Assembly (NCBI GenBank): GCA_950097015.1
Contig: CATNEN010000025.1
Location: forward strand, 6,686,001 to 6,750,000
DNA from: Macrostomum hystrix
Lineage: Eukaryota > Platyhelminthes > Macrostomidae
Direction of reading: 5' to 3'
DNA length: 64,000 bases
Shown here: in pieces, positions 22,801 to 37,800 of the stretch
How the letters are laid out: each line of letters starts with the position of its first letter
Position numbering within the stretch: position 1 is the first letter of the stretch
Position numbers and translations under genes: made by a program
The notes under the pieces: model-generated
Database searches by the model: none
Told to the model about the DNA's origin: nothing
What the model saw: only the letters and a program-made list of their open reading frames with translations

Positions 22801-25800
22801 TCTCTCTCTTGTCTCTCATCTTATCTCTTTCTTGTCTCCCAACTCATCTCTCTCTTGTCTCCCAACTCATCTCTCTCTTCTCTCCCAACTCACCTCATCT
22901 CTTTCTTGTCTCCCAACTCATCTCTCTCTTGTCTCCCAACTCATCTCTCTCTTGTCTCCCAACTCATCTCTCTCTTGTCTCCCAACTCATCTCTCTCTTG
23001 TCTCCCAACTCATCTCTCTCTTGTCTCCCAACTCATCTCTCTCTTGTCTCCCAACTCATCTCTTTCTTGTCTCTCATCTTATCTCTCTCTTCTCTCTCAT
23101 CTCATCTCTGTCTTGTCTCCCAACTCATCTCTCTCTTCTCTCCCAACTCATCTCTCTCTTCTCTCCCAACTCATCTCTCTCTTGTCTCCCAACTCATCTC
23201 TCTCTTGTCTCCCAACTCATCTCTCTCTTGTCTCTCATCTTATCTCTTTCTTGTCTCTCATCTTATCTCTTTCTTGTCTCTCATCTTATCTCTTTCTTGT
23301 CTCTCATCTTATCTCTTTCTTGTCTCTCATCTTATCTCTTTCTTGTCTCTCATCTCATCTCTCTCTTGTCTCCCAACTCATCTCTCTCTTGTCTCCCAAC
23401 TCATCTCTCTCTTGTCTCTCATCTTATCTCTCTCTTGTCTCCCAACTTATCTCTCTCTTCTCTCCCAACTCATCTCTCTCTTCTCTCCCAACTCACCTCT
23501 CTCTTCTCTCTCACCTCATCTCTTTCTTGTCTCCCAACTCATCTCTCTCTTGTCTCCCAACTCATCTCTCTCTTGTCTCCCAACTCATCTCTCTCTTGTC
23601 TCCCAACTCATCTCTCTCTTGTCTCCCAACTTATCTCTCTCTTCTCTCCCAACTCATCTCTCTCTTGTCTCCCAACTCATCTCTCTCTTGTCTCCCAACT
23701 CATCTCTCTCTTGTCTCCCAACTCATCTCTCTCTTGTCTCCCAACTCATCTCTCTCTTGTCTCCCAACTCATCTCTTTCTTGTCTCCCAACTCATCTCTC
23801 TCTTGTCTCCCAACTCATCTCTCTCTTGTCTCCCAACTCATCTCTCTCTTGTCTCCCAACTCATCTCTCTCTTGTCTCCCAACTCATCTCTCTCTTGTCT
23901 CCCAACTCATCTCTCTCTTGTCTCCCAACTCATCTCTCTCTTGTCTCCCAACTCATCTCTTTCTTGTCTCCCAACTCATCTCTCTCTTCTCTCCCAACTC
24001 ATCTCTCTCTTGTCTCCCAACTCATCTCTCTCTTGTCTCCCAACTCATCTCTCTCTTGTCTCCCAACTCATCTCTCTCTTGTCTCTCACCTCATCTCTCT
24101 CTTGTCTCCCAACTCACCTCTCTCTTCTCTCTCACCTCATCTCTTTCTTGTCTCCCAACTCATCTCTCTCTTGTCTCCCAACTCATCTCTCTCTTGTCTC
24201 CCAACTCATCTCTCTCTTGTCTCCCAACTCATCTCTCTCTTGTCTCCCAACTCATCTCTCTCTTGTCTCCCAACTCATCTCTCTCTTGTCTCCCAACTCA
24301 TCTCTTTCTTGTCTCCCAACTCATCTCTCTCTTCTCTCCCAACTCATCTCTCTCTTGTCTCCCAACTCATCTCTCTCTTGTCTCCCAACTCATCTCTCTC
24401 TTGTCTCCCAACTCATCTCTCTCTTCTCTCCCAACTCATCTCTCTCTTGTCTCCCAACTCATCTCTCTCTTGTCTCTCACCTCATCTCTCTCTTGTCTCC
24501 CAACTCATCTCTCTCTTGTCTCTCATCTTATCTCTCTCTTGTCTCCCAACTTATCTCTCTCTTCTCTCCCAACTCATCTCTCTCTTCTCTCCCAACTCAT
24601 CTCTCTCTTCTCTCCCAACTCATCTCTCTCTTGTCTCCCAACTCATCTGTCTCTTCTCTCCCAACTCATCTCTCTCTTGTCTCCCAACTCATCTCTCTCT
24701 TCTCTCCCAACTCATCTCTCTCTTGTCTCTCATCTTATCTCTCTCTTGTCTCCCAACTTATCTCTCTCTTCTCTCTCATCTCATCTCTGTCTTGTCTCCC
24801 AACTCATCTCTCTCTTGTCTCCCAACTCATCTCTCTCTTGTCTCCCAACTCATCTCTCTCTTCTCTCCCAACTCATCTCTCTCTTCTCTCCCAACTCATC
24901 TCTCTCTTCTCTCCCAACTCACCTCTCTCTTCTCTCTCACCTCATCTCTTTCTTGTCTCCCAACTCATCTCTCTCTTGTCTCTCACGTTATCTCTCTCTT
25001 CATTCCCATCTTATCTCTCTCTTCATTCCCATCTTATCTCTCTCTTCATTCCCATCTTATCTCTCTCTTCATTCCCATCTTATCTCTCTCTTTATTCCCA
25101 TCTTATCTCTCTCTTCATTCCCATCTTATCTCTCTCTTCATTCCCAACTTATCTCTCTCTTCTCTCCCAACTCATCTCTCTCTTCTCTCCCAACTCATCT
25201 CTCTCTTGTCTCTCACCTCATCTCTCTCTTCTCTCCCAACTCATCTCTCTCTTGTCTCCCAACTTATCTCTCTCTTCTCTCCCAACTCATCTCTCTCTTC
25301 TCTCCCAACTCATCTCTCTCTTCTCTCCCAACTCATCTCTCTCTTGTCTCTCACCTCATCTCTCTCTTCTCTCCCAACTCATCTCTCTCTTGTCTCCCAA
25401 CTTATCTCTCTCTTCTCTCCCAACTCATCTCTCTCTTCTCTCTCACCTCATCTCCTTCTTGTCTCCCAACTTATCTCTCTCTTCTCTCTCACCTCATCTC
25501 TCTCTTCTCTCCCAACTCATCTCTCTCTTCTCTCTCACCTCATCTCTCTCTTCTCTCCCAACTCATCTCTCTCTTCTCTCCCAACTCATCTCTCTCTTCT
25601 CTCCCAACTCATCTCTCTCTTCTCTCTCACCTCATCTCTTTCTTGTCTCCCAACTCATCTCTCTCTTGTCTCCCAACTCATCTCTCTCTTGTCTCCCAAC
25701 TCATCTCTCTCTTGTCTCCCAACTCATCTCTCTCTTGTCTCCCAACTCATCTCTCTCTTGTCTCTCATCTTATCTCTTTCTTGTCTCTCATCTTATCTCT

Positions 25801-28800
25801 CTCTTGTCTCCCAACTCATCTCTCTCTTGTCTCCCAACTCATCTCTCTCTTGTCTCTCATCTTATCTCTTTCTTGTCTCCCAACTCATCTCTCTCTTGTC
25901 TCCCAACTCATCTCTCTCTTCTCTCCCAACTCACCTCATCTCTTTCTTGTCTCCCAACTCATCTCTCTCTTGTCTCCCAACTCATCTCTCTCTTGTCTCC
26001 CAACTCATCTCTCTCTTGTCTCCCAACTCATCTCTCTCTTGTCTCCCAACTCATCTCTCTCTTGTCTCCCAACTCATCTCTCTCTTGTCTCCCAACTCAT
26101 CTCTCTCTTCTCTCCCAACTCATCTCTCTCTTGTCTCTCACGTTATCTCTCTCTTCATTCCCATCTTATCTCTCTCTTCATTCCCATCTTATCTCTCTCT
26201 TCATTCCCATCTTATCTCTCTCTTCATTCCCATCTTATCTCTCTCTTCATTCCCATCTCATCTCTCTCTTCTCTCCCAACTCTTGTCTCTCATCTCATCT
26301 CTCTCTCTTGTCTCTCATCTCATCTCTCTCTTGTCTCTCACCTCATCTCTCTCTTCTCTCTCATCTCATCTCTGTCTTGTCTCTCATCTCATCTCTCTCT
26401 TCTCTCCCAACTCATCTCTCTCTTCTCTCCCAACTCATCTCTCTCTTGTCTCTCACCTCATCTCTCTCTTGTCTCCCAACTTATCTCTCTCTTCTCTCAC
26501 CTCATCTCTCTCTTGTCTCCCAACTCATCTCTCTCTTGTCTCTCACCTCATCTCTGTCTTGTCTCCCAACTCATCTCTCTCTTGTCTCCCAACTCATCTC
26601 TCTCTTGTCTCCCAACTCATCTCTCTCTTGTCTCCCAACTCATCTCTCTCTTCTCTCCCAACTCATCTCTCTCTTGTCTCTCATCTTATCTCTTTCTTGT
26701 CTCTCATCTTATCTCTCTCTTGTCTCCCAACTCATCTCTCTCTTCTCTCCCAACTCATCTCTCTCTTCTCTCCCAACTCATCTCTCTCTTGTCTCCCAAC
26801 TTATCTCTCTCTTCTCTCCCAACTCATCTCTCTCTTCTCTCTCACCTCATCTCCTTCTTGTCTCCCAACTTATCTCTCTCTTCTCTCTCACCTCATCTCT
26901 CTCTTCTCTCCCAACTCATCTCTCTCTTCTCTCTCACCTCATCTCTCTCTTCTCTCCCAACTCATCTCTCTCTTCTCTCCCAACTCATCTCTCTCTTCTC
27001 TCCCAACTCATCTCTCTCTTCTCTCCCAACTCACCTCTCTCTTCTCTCTCACCTCATCTCTTTCTTGTCTCCCAACTCATCTCTCTCTTGTCTCCCAACT
27101 CATCTCTCTCTTGTCTCCCAACTCATCTCTCTCTTGTCTCCCAACTCATCTCTCTCTTGTCTCCCAACTCATCTCTCTCTTGTCTCCCAACTCATCTCTC
27201 TCTTGTCTCCCAACTCATCTCTCTCTTGTCTCTCATCTTATCTCTTTCTTGTCTCTCATCTTATCTCTCTCTTGTCTCCCAACTCATCTCTCTCTTGTCT
27301 CCCAACTCATCTCTCTCTTGTCTCTCATCTTATCTCTTTCTTGTCTCCCAACTCATCTCTCTCTTCTCTCCCAACTCACCTCATCTCTCTCTTGTCTCCC
27401 AACTCATCTCTCTCTTGTCTCCCAACTCATCTCTCTCTTGTCTCCCAACTCATCTCTCTCTTGTCTCCCAACTCATCTCTCTCTTGTCTCCCAACTCATC
27501 TCTCTCTTGTCTCCCAACTCATCTCTCTCTTGTCTCCCAACTCATCTCTCTCTTCTCTCCCAACTCATCTCTCTCTTGTCTCTCACGTTATCTCTCTCTT
27601 CATTCCCATCTTATCTCTCTCTTCATTCCCATCTTATCTCTCTCTTCATTCCCATCTTATCTCTCTCTTCATTCCCATCTTATCTCTCTCTTCATTCCCA
27701 TCTCATCTCTCTCTTCTCTCCCAACTCTTGTCTCTCATCTCATCTCTCTCTCTCTTGTCTCTCATCTCATCTCTCTCTTGTCTCTCACCTCATCTCTCTC
27801 TTCTCTCTCATCTCATCTCTGTCTTGTCTCTCATCTCATCTCTCTCTTCTCTCCCAACTCATCTCTCTCTTCTCTCCCAACTCATCTCTCTCTTGTCTCT
27901 CACCTCATCTCTCTCTTGTCTCCCAACTTATCTCTCTCTTCTCTCACCTCATCTCTCTCTTGTCTCCCAACTCATCTCTCTCTTGTCTCTCACCTCATCT
28001 CTGTCTTGTCTCCCAACTCATCTCTCTCTTGTCTCTCATCTCATCTCTCTCTTCTCTCCCAACTCATCTCTCTCTTCTCTCCCAACTCATCTCTCTCTTG
28101 TCTCTCACCTCATCTCTCTCTTGTCTCCCAACTTATCTCTCTCTTCTCTCACCTCATCTCTCTCTTGTCTCCCAACTCATCTCTCTCTTGTCTCCCAACT
28201 CATCTCTCTCTTCTCTCCCAACTCATCTCTCTCTTGTCTCTCATCTTATCTCTTTCTTGTCTCTCATCTTATCTCTCTCTTGTCTCCCAACTCATCTCTC
28301 TCTTCTCTCCCAACTCATCTCTCTCTTCTCTCCCAACTCATCTCTCTCTTGTCTCCCAACTTATCTCTCTCTTCTCTCCCAACTCATCTCTCTCTTCTCT
28401 CTCACCTCATCTCCTTCTTGTCTCCCAACTTATCTCTCTCTTCTCTCTCACCTCATCTCTCTCTTCTCTCCCAACTCATCTCTCTCTTCTCTCTCACCTC
28501 ATCTCTCTCTTCTCTCCCAACTCATCTCTCTCTTCTCTCCCAACTCATCTCTCTCTTCTCTCCCAACTCATCTCTCTCTTCTCTCCCAACTCACCTCTCT
28601 CTTCTCTCTCACCTCATCTCTTTCTTGTCTCCCAACTCATCTCTCTCTTGTCTCCCAACTCATCTCTCTCTTGTCTCCCAACTCATCTCTCTCTTGTCTC
28701 CCAACTCATCTCTCTCTTCTCTCCCAACTCATCTCTCTCTTGTCTCTCATCTTATCTCTTTCTTGTCTCTCATCTTATCTCTCTCTTGTCTCCCAACTCA

Positions 28801-31800
28801 TCTCTCTCTTCTCTCCCAACTCATCTCTCTCTTCTCTCCCAACTCATCTCTCTCTTGTCTCCCAACTTATCTCTCTCTTCTCTCCCAACTCATCTCTCTC
28901 TTCTCTCTCACCTCATCTCCTTCTTGTCTCCCAACTTATCTCTCTCTTCTCTCTCACCTCATCTCTCTCTTCTCTCCCAACTCATCTCTCTCTTCTCTCT
29001 CACCTCATCTCTCTCTTCTCTCCCAACTCATCTCTCTCTTCTCTCCCAACTCATCTCTCTCTTCTCTCCCAACTCATCTCTCTCTTCTCTCCCAACTCAC
29101 CTCTCTCTTCTCTCTCACCTCATCTCTTTCTTGTCTCCCAACTCATCTCTCTCTTGTCTCCCAACTCATCTCTCTCTTGTCTCCCAACTCATCTCTTTCT
29201 TGTCTCCCAACTCATCTCTCTCTTGTCTCCCAACTCATCTCTCTCTTGTCTCCCAACTCATCTCTCTCTTGTCTCCCAACTCATCTCTCTCTTGTCTCCC
29301 AACTCATCTCTCTCTTGTCTCTCATCTTATCTCTTTCTTGTCTCTCATCTTATCTCTCTCTTGTCTCCCAACTCATCTCTCTCTTGTCTCCCAACTCATC
29401 TCTCTCTTGTCTCTCATCTTATCTCTTTCTTGTCTCCCAACTCATCTCTCTCTTCTCTCCCAACTCACCTCATCTCTTTCTTGTCTCCCAACTCATCTCT
29501 CTCTTGTCTCCCAACTCATCTCTCTCTTGTCTCCCAACTCATCTCTCTCTTGTCTCCCAACTCATCTCTCTCTTGTCTCCCAACTCATCTCTCTCTTCTC
29601 TCCCAACTCATCTCTCTCTTGTCTCTCACGTTATCTCTCTCTTCATTCCCATCTTATCTCTCTCTTCATTCCCATCTTATCTCTCTCTTCATTCCCATCT
29701 TATCTCTCTCTTCATTCCCATCTTATCTCTCTCTTCATTCCCATCTCATCTCTCTCTTCTCTCCCAACTCTTGTCTCTCATCTCATCTCTCTCTCTTGTC
29801 TCTCATCTCATCTCTCTCTTGTCTCTCACCTCATCTCTCTCTTCTCTCTCATCTCATCTCTGTCTTGTCTCTCATCTCATCTCTCTCTTCTCTCCCAACT
29901 CATCTCTCTCTTCTCTCCCAACTCATCTCTCTCTTGTCTCTCACCTCATCTCTCTCTTGTCTCCCAACTTATCTCTCTCTTCTCTCACCTCATCTCTCTC
30001 TTGTCTCCCAACTCATCTCTCTCTTGTCTCTCACCTCATCTCTGTCTTGTCTCCCAACTCATCTCTCTCTTGTCTCCCAACTCATCTCTCTCTTGTCTCC
30101 CAACTTATCTCTCTCTTGTCTCCCAACTTATCTCTCTCTTCTCTCCCAACTCATCTCTCTCTTGTCTCTCATCTTATCTCTTTCTTGTCTCTCATCTTAT
30201 CTCTCTCTTGTCTCCCAACTCATCTCTCTCTTCTCTCCCAACTCATCTCTCTCTTCTCTCCCAACTCATCTCTCTCTTGTCTCTCACCTCCTCTCTCTCT
30301 TCTCTCCCAACTCATCTCTCTCTTGTCTCCCAACTCATCTCTCTCTTGTCTCTCATCTTATCTCTCTCTTGTCTCCCAACTCATCTCTCTCTTGTCTCCC
30401 AACTCATCTCTCTCTTGTCTCTCATCTTATCTCTCTCTTGTCTCCCAACTTATCTCTCTCTTCTCTCCCAACTCATCTCTCTCTTCTCTCCCAACTCACC
30501 TCTCTCTTCTCTCTCACCTCATCTCTTTCTTGTCTCCCAACTCATCTCTCTCTTGTCTCCCAACTCATCTCTCTCTTGTCTCCCAACTCATCTCTCTCTT
30601 GTCTCCCAACTCATCTCTCTCTTGTCTCCCAACTCATCTCTCTCTTGTCTCCCAACTCATCTCTCTCTTGTCTCCCAACTTATCTCTCTCTTCTCTCCCA
30701 ACTCATCTCTCTCTTCTCTCTCACCTCATCTCTCTCTTCTCTCCCAACTCATCTCTCTCTTCTCTCTCACCTCATCTCTCTCTTCTCTCCCAACTCATCT
30801 CTCTCTTCTCTCTCACCTCATCTCTCTCTTCTCTCCCAACTCATCTCTCTCTTCTCTCCCAACTCATCTCTCTCTTCTCTCCCAACTCATCTCTCTCTTC
30901 TCTCCCAACTCACCTCTCTCTTCTCTCTCACCTCATCTCTTTCTTGTCTCCCAACTCATCTCTCTCTTGTCTCCCAACTTATCTCTCTCTTGTCTCCCAA
31001 CTCATCTCTCTCTTGTCTCCCAACTCATCTCTCTCTTGTCTCCCAACTCATCTCTCTCTTGTCTCCCAACTCATCTCTCTCTTGTCTCTCATCTTATCTC
31101 TTTCTTGTCTCTCATCTTATCTCTCTCTTGTCTCCCAACTCATCTCTCTCTTGTCTCCCAACTCATCTCTCTCTTGTCTCTCATCTTATCTCTTTCTTGT
31201 CTCCCAACTCATCTCTCTCTTGTCTCCCAACTCATCTCTCTCTTCTCTCCCAACTCACCTCATCTCTTTCTTGTCTCCCAACTCATCTCTCTCTTGTCTC
31301 CCAACTCATCTCTCTCTTGTCTCCCAACTCATCTCTCTCTTGTCTCCCAACTCATCTCTCTCTTGTCTCCCAACTCATCTCTCTCTTCTCTCCCAACTCA
31401 CCTCATCTCTTTCTTGTCTCCCAACTCATCTCTCTCTTGTCTCCCAACTCATCTCTCTCTTGTCTCCCAACTCATCTCTCTCTTGTCTCCCAACTCATCT
31501 CTCTCTTGTCTCCCAACTCATCTCTCTCTTGTCTCCCAACTCATCTCTCTCTTCTCTCCCAACTCATCTCTCTCTTGTCTCTCACGTTATCTCTCTCTTC
31601 ATTCCCATCTTATCTCTCTCTTCATTCCCATCTTATCTCTCTCTTCATTCCCATCTTATCTCTCTCTTTATTCCCATCTTATCTCTCTCTTCATTCCCAT
31701 CTCATCTCTCTCTTCTCTCCCAACTCTTGTCTCTCATCTCATCTCTCTCTCTTGTCTCTCATCTCATCTCTCTCTTGTCTCTCACCTCATCTCTCTCTTC

Positions 31801-34800
31801 TCTCTCATCTCATCTCTGTCTTGTCTCTCATCTCATCTCTCTCTTCTCTCCCAACTCATCTCTCTCTTGTCTCCCAACTCATCTCTCTCTTGTCTCTAAC
31901 TTCATCTCTCTCTTGTCTCCCAACTTATCTCTCTCTTCTCTCACCTCATCTCTCTCTTGTCTCCCAACTCATCTCTCTCTTGTCTCTCACCTCATCTCTG
32001 TCTTCTCTCCCAACTCATCTCTCTCTTGTCTCCCAACTTATCTCTCTCTTCTCTCCCAACTCATCTCTCTCTTCTCTCTCACCTCATCTCCTTCTTGTCT
32101 CCCAACTTATCTCTCTCTTCTCTCTCACCTCATCTCTCTCTTCTCTCCCAACTCATCTCTCTCTTCTCTCTCACCTCATCTCTCTCTTCTCTCCCAACTC
32201 ATCTCTCTCTTGTCTCTCATCTTATCTCTTTCTTGTCTCTCATCTTATCTCTCTCTTGTCTCCCAACTCATCTTTCTCTTCTCTCCCAACTCATCTCTCT
32301 CTTCTCTCCCAACTCATCTCTCTCTTGTCTCTCACCTCCTCTCTCTCTTCTCTCCCAACTCATCTCTCTCTTGTCTCCCAACTTATCTCTCTCTTCTCTC
32401 CCAACTCATCTCTCTCTTCTCTCTCACCTCATCTCCTTCTTGTCTCCCAACTTATCTCTCTCTTCTCTCTCACCTCATCTCTCTCTTCTCTCCCAACTCA
32501 TCTCTCTCTTCTCTCTCACCTCATCTCTCTCTTCTCTCCCAACTCATCTCTCTCTTCTCTCCCAACTTATCTCTCTCTTCTCTCCCAACTCATCTCTCTC
32601 TTCTCTCCCAACTCACCTCTCTCTTCTCTCTCACCTCATCTCTTTCTTGTCTCCCAACTCATCTCTCTCTTGTCTCCCAACTCATCTCTCTCTTGTCTCT
32701 CATCTTATCTCTCTCTTGTCTCCCAACTCATCTCTCTCTTGTCTCCCAACTCATCTCTCTCTTGTCTCTCATCTTATCTCTTTCTTGTCTCTCATCTTAT
32801 CTCTCTCTTGTCTCCCAACTCATCTCTCTCTTGTCTCCCAACTCATCTCTCTCTTGTCTCTCACCTCATCTCTTTCTTGTCTCCCAACTCATCTCTCTCT
32901 TGTCTCCCAACTTATCTCTCTCTTGTCTCCCAACTCATCTCTCTCTTGTCTCCCAACTCATCTCTCTCTTGTCTCTCATCTTATCTCTTTCTTGTCTCCC
33001 AACTCATCTCTCTCTTGTCTCCCAACTCATCTCTCTCTTCTCTCCCAACTCACCTCATCTCTTTCTTGTCTCCCAACTCATCTCTCTCTTGTCTCCCAAC
33101 TCATCTCTCTCTTGTCTCCCAACTCATCTCTCTCTTGTCTCCCAACTCATCTCTCTCTTGTCTCCCAACTCATCTCTCTCTTGTCTCCCAACTCATCTCT
33201 CTCTTGTCTCCCAACTCATCTCTTTCTTGTCTCTCATCTTATCTCTCTCTTCTCTCCCAACTCATCTCTCTCTTCTCTCCCAACTCATCTCTCTCTTCTC
33301 TCCCAACTCATCTCTCTCTTCTCTCCCAACTCATCTCTCTCTTGTCTCCCAACTCATCTCTCTCTTGTCTCCCAACTCATCTCTCTCTTGTCTCTCATCT
33401 TATCTCTCTCTTGTCTCCCAACTCATCTCTCTCTTGTCTCCCAACTCATCTCTCTCTTGTCTCTCATCTTATCTCTCTCTTGTCTCCCAACTTATCTCTC
33501 TCTTCTCTCCCAACTCATCTCTCTCTTCTCTCTCACCTCATCTCCTTCTTGTCTCCCAACTTATCTCTCTCTTCTCTCTCACCTCATCTCTCTCTTCTCT
33601 CCCAACTCATCTCTCTCTTCTCTCTCACCTCATCTCTCTCTTCTCTCCCAACTCATCTCTCTCTTCTCTCCCAACTTATCTCTCTCTTCTCTCCCAACTC
33701 ATCTCTCTCTTCTCTCCCAACTCACCTCTCTCTTCTCTCTCACCTCATCTCTTTCTTGTCTCCCAACTCATCTCTCTCTTGTCTCCCAACTCATCTCTCT
33801 CTTGTCTCTCATCTTATCTCTCTCTTGTCTCCCAACTCATCTCTCTCTTGTCTCCCAACTCATCTCTCTCTTGTCTCTCATCTTATCTCTTTCTTGTCTC
33901 TCATCTTATCTCTCTCTTGTCTCCCAACTCATCTCTCTCTTGTCTCCCAACTCATCTCTCTCTTGTCTCTCACCTCATCTCTTTCTTGTCTCCCAACTCA
34001 TCTCTCTCTTGTCTCCCAACTTATCTCTCTCTTGTCTCCCAACTCATCTCTCTCTTGTCTCCCAACTCATCTCTCTCTTGTCTCTCATCTTATCTCTTTC
34101 TTGTCTCCCAACTCATCTCTCTCTTGTCTCCCAACTCATCTCTCTCTTCTCTCCCAACTCACCTCATCTCTTTCTTGTCTCCCAACTCATCTCTCTCTTG
34201 TCTCCCAACTCATCTCTCTCTTGTCTCCCAACTCATCTCTCTCTTGTCTCCCAACTCATCTCTCTCTTGTCTCCCAACTCATCTCTCTCTTGTCTCCCAA
34301 CTCATCTCTCTCTTGTCTCCCAACTCATCTCTCTCTTGTCTCTCATCTTATCTCTTTCTTGTCTCTCATCTTATCTCTCTCTTGTCTCCCAGCTCATCTC
34401 TCTCTTGTCTCCCAACTCATCTCTCTCTTGTCTCCCAACTCATCTCTTTCTTGTCTCTCATCTTATCTCTCTCTTGTCTCCCAACTCATCTCTCTCTTGT
34501 CTCCCAACTTATCTCTCTCTTCTCTCCCAACTCATCTCTCTCTTGTCTCCCAACTTATCTCTCTCTTCTCTCTCATCTCATCTCTGTCTTGTCTCCCAAC
34601 TCATCTCTCTCTTCTCTCCCAACTCATCTCTCTCTTCTCTCCCAACTCATCTCTCTCTTGTCTCCCAACTCATCTCTCTCTTCTCTCCCAACTCATCTCT
34701 CTCTTCTCTCCCAACTCATCTCTCTCTTCTCTCCCAACTCATCTCTCTCTTCTCTCTCACCTCATCTCTCTCTTCTCTCCCAACTCATCTCTCTCTTCTC

Positions 34801-37800
34801 TCCCAACTCATCTCTCTCTTCTCTCCCAACTCACCTCTCTCTTCTCTCTCACCTCATCTCTTTCTTGTCTCCCAACTCATCTCTCTCTTGTCTCTCACGT
34901 TATCTCTCTCTTCATTCCCATCTTATCTCTCTCTTCATTCCCATCTTATCTCTCTCTTCATTCCCATCTTATCTCTCTCTTCATTCCCATCTTATCTCTC
35001 TCTTTATTCCCATCTTATCTCTCTCTTCATTCCCATCTTATCTCTCTCTTCATTCCCAACTTATCTCTCTCTTCTCTCCCAACTCATCTCTCTCTTCTCT
35101 CCCAACTCATCTCTCTCTTCTCTCCCAACTCATCTCTCTCTTGTCTCTCACCTCATCTCTCTCTTCTCTCCCAACTCATCTCTCTCTTGTCTCCCAACTT
35201 ATCTCTCTCTTCTCTCCCAACTCATCTCTCTCTTCTCTCTCACCTCATCTCCTTCTTGTCTCCCAACTTATCTCTCTCTTCTCTCTCACCTCATCTCTCT
35301 CTTCTCTCCCAACTCATCTCTCTCTTCTCTCTCACCTCATCTCTCTCTTCTCTCCCAACTCATCTCTCTCTTCTCTCCCAACTCATCTCTCTCTTCTCTC
35401 CCAACTCATCTCTCTCTTCTCTCCCAACTCACCTCTCTCTTCTCTCTCACCTCATCTCTTTCTTGTCTCCCAACTCATCTCTCTCTTGTCTCCCAACTCA
35501 TCTCTCTCTTGTCTCCCAACTTATCTCTCTCTTCTCTCCCAACTCATCTCTCTCTTCTCTCTCACCTCATCTCCTTCTTGTCTCCCAACTTATCTCTCTC
35601 TTCTCTCTCACCTCATCTCTCTCTTCTCTCCCAACTCATCTCTCTCTTCTCTCTCACCTCATCTCTCTCTTCTCTCCCAACTCATCTCTCTCTTCTCTCC
35701 CAACTCATCTCTCTCTTCTCTCCCAACTCATCTCTCTCTTCTCTCCCAACTCACCTCTCTCTTCTCTCTCACCTCATCTCTTTCTTGTCTCCCAACTCAT
35801 CTCTCTCTTGTCTCCCAACTCATCTCTCTCTTGTCTCCCAACTCATCTCTCTCTTGTCTCCCAACTCATCTCTCTCTTGTCTCCCAACTCATCTCTCTCT
35901 TGTCTCCCAACTCATCTCTCTCTTGTCTCCCAACTCATCTCTCTCTTGTCTCTCATCTTATCTCTTTCTTGTCTCTCATCTTATCTCTCTCTTGTCTCCC
36001 AACTCATCTCTCTCTTGTCTCCCAACTCATCTCTCTCTTGTCTCTCATCTTATCTCTTTCTTGTCTCCCAACTCATCTCTCTCTTCTCTCCCAACTCACC
36101 TCATCTCTTTCTTGTCTCCCAACTCATCTCTCTCTTGTCTCCCAACTCATCTCTCTCTTGTCTCCCAACTCATCTCTCTCTTGTCTCCCAACTCATCTCT
36201 CTCTTGTCTCCCAACTCATCTCTCTCTTGTCTCCCAACTCATCTCTCTCTTCTCTCCCAACTCATCTCTCTCTTGTCTCTCACGTTATCTCTCTCTTCAT
36301 TCCCATCTTATCTCTCTCTTCATTCCCATCTTATCTCTCTCTTCATTCCCATCTTATCTCTCTCTTCATTCCCATCTTATCTCTCTCTTCATTCCCATCT
36401 CATCTCTCTCTTCTCTCCCAACTCATCTCTCTCTTGTCTCCCAACTCATCTCTCTCTTGTCTCCCAACTCATCTCTCTCTTGTCTCCCAACTCATCTCTC
36501 TCTTGTCTCCCAACTCATCTCTCTCTTGTCTCCCAACTCATCTCTCTCTTGTCTCCCAACTCATCTCTCTCTTCTCTCCCAACTCATCTCTCTCTTGTCT
36601 CTCACGTTATCTCTCTCTTCATTCCCATCTTATCTCTCTCTTCATTCCCATCTTATCTCTCTCTTCATTCCCATCTTATCTCTCTCTTCATTCCCATCTT
36701 ATCTCTCTCTTCCTTCCCATCTCATCTCTCTCTTCTCTCCCAACTCTTGTCTCTCATCTCATCTCTCTCTCTTGTCTCTCATCTCATCTCTCTCTTGTCT
36801 CTCACCTCATCTCTCTCTTCTCTCTCATCTCATCTCTGTCTTGTCTCTCATCTCATCTCTCTCTTCTCTCCCAACTCATCTCTCTCTTCTCTCCCAACTC
36901 ATCTCTCTCTTGTCTCTCACCTCATCTCTCTCTTGTCTCCCAACTTATCTCTCTCTTCTCTCACCTCATCTCTCTCTTGTCTCCCAACTCATCTCTCTCT
37001 TGTCTCTCACCTCATCTCTGTCTTGTCTCCCAACTCATCTCTCTCTTGTCTCCCAACTCATCTCTCTCTTGTCTCCCAACTCATCTCTCTCTTGTCTCCC
37101 AACTCATCTCTCTCTTCTCTCCCAACTCATCTCTCTCTTGTCTCTCATCTTATCTCTTTCTTGTCTCTCATCTTATCTCTCTCTTGTCTCCCAACTCATC
37201 TCTCTCTTCTCTCCCAACTCATCTCTCTCTTCTCTCCCAACTCATCTCTCTCTTGTCTCCCAACTTATCTCTCTCTTCTCTCCCAACTCATCTCTCTCTT
37301 CTCTCTCACCTCATCTCCTTCTTGTCTCCCAACTTATCTCTCTCTTCTCTCTCACCTCATCTCTCTCTTCTCTCCCAACTCATCTCTCTCTTCTCTCTCA
37401 CCTCATCTCTCTCTTCTCTCCCAACTCATCTCTCTCTTCTCTCCCAACTCATCTCTCTCTTCTCTCCCAACTCATCTCTCTCTTCTCTCCCAACTCACCT
37501 CTCTCTTCTCTCTCACCTCATCTCTTTCTTGTCTCCCAACTCATCTCTCTCTTGTCTCCCAACTCATCTCTCTCTTGTCTCCCAACTCATCTCTCTCTTG
37601 TCTCCCAACTCATCTCTCTCTTCTCTCCCAACTCATCTCTCTCTTGTCTCTCATCTTATCTCTTTCTTGTCTCTCATCTTATCTCTCTCTTGTCTCCCAA
37701 CTCATCTCTCTCTTCTCTCCCAACTCATCTCTCTCTTCTCTCCCAACTCATCTCTCTCTTGTCTCCCAACTTATCTCTCTCTTCTCTCCCAACTCATCTC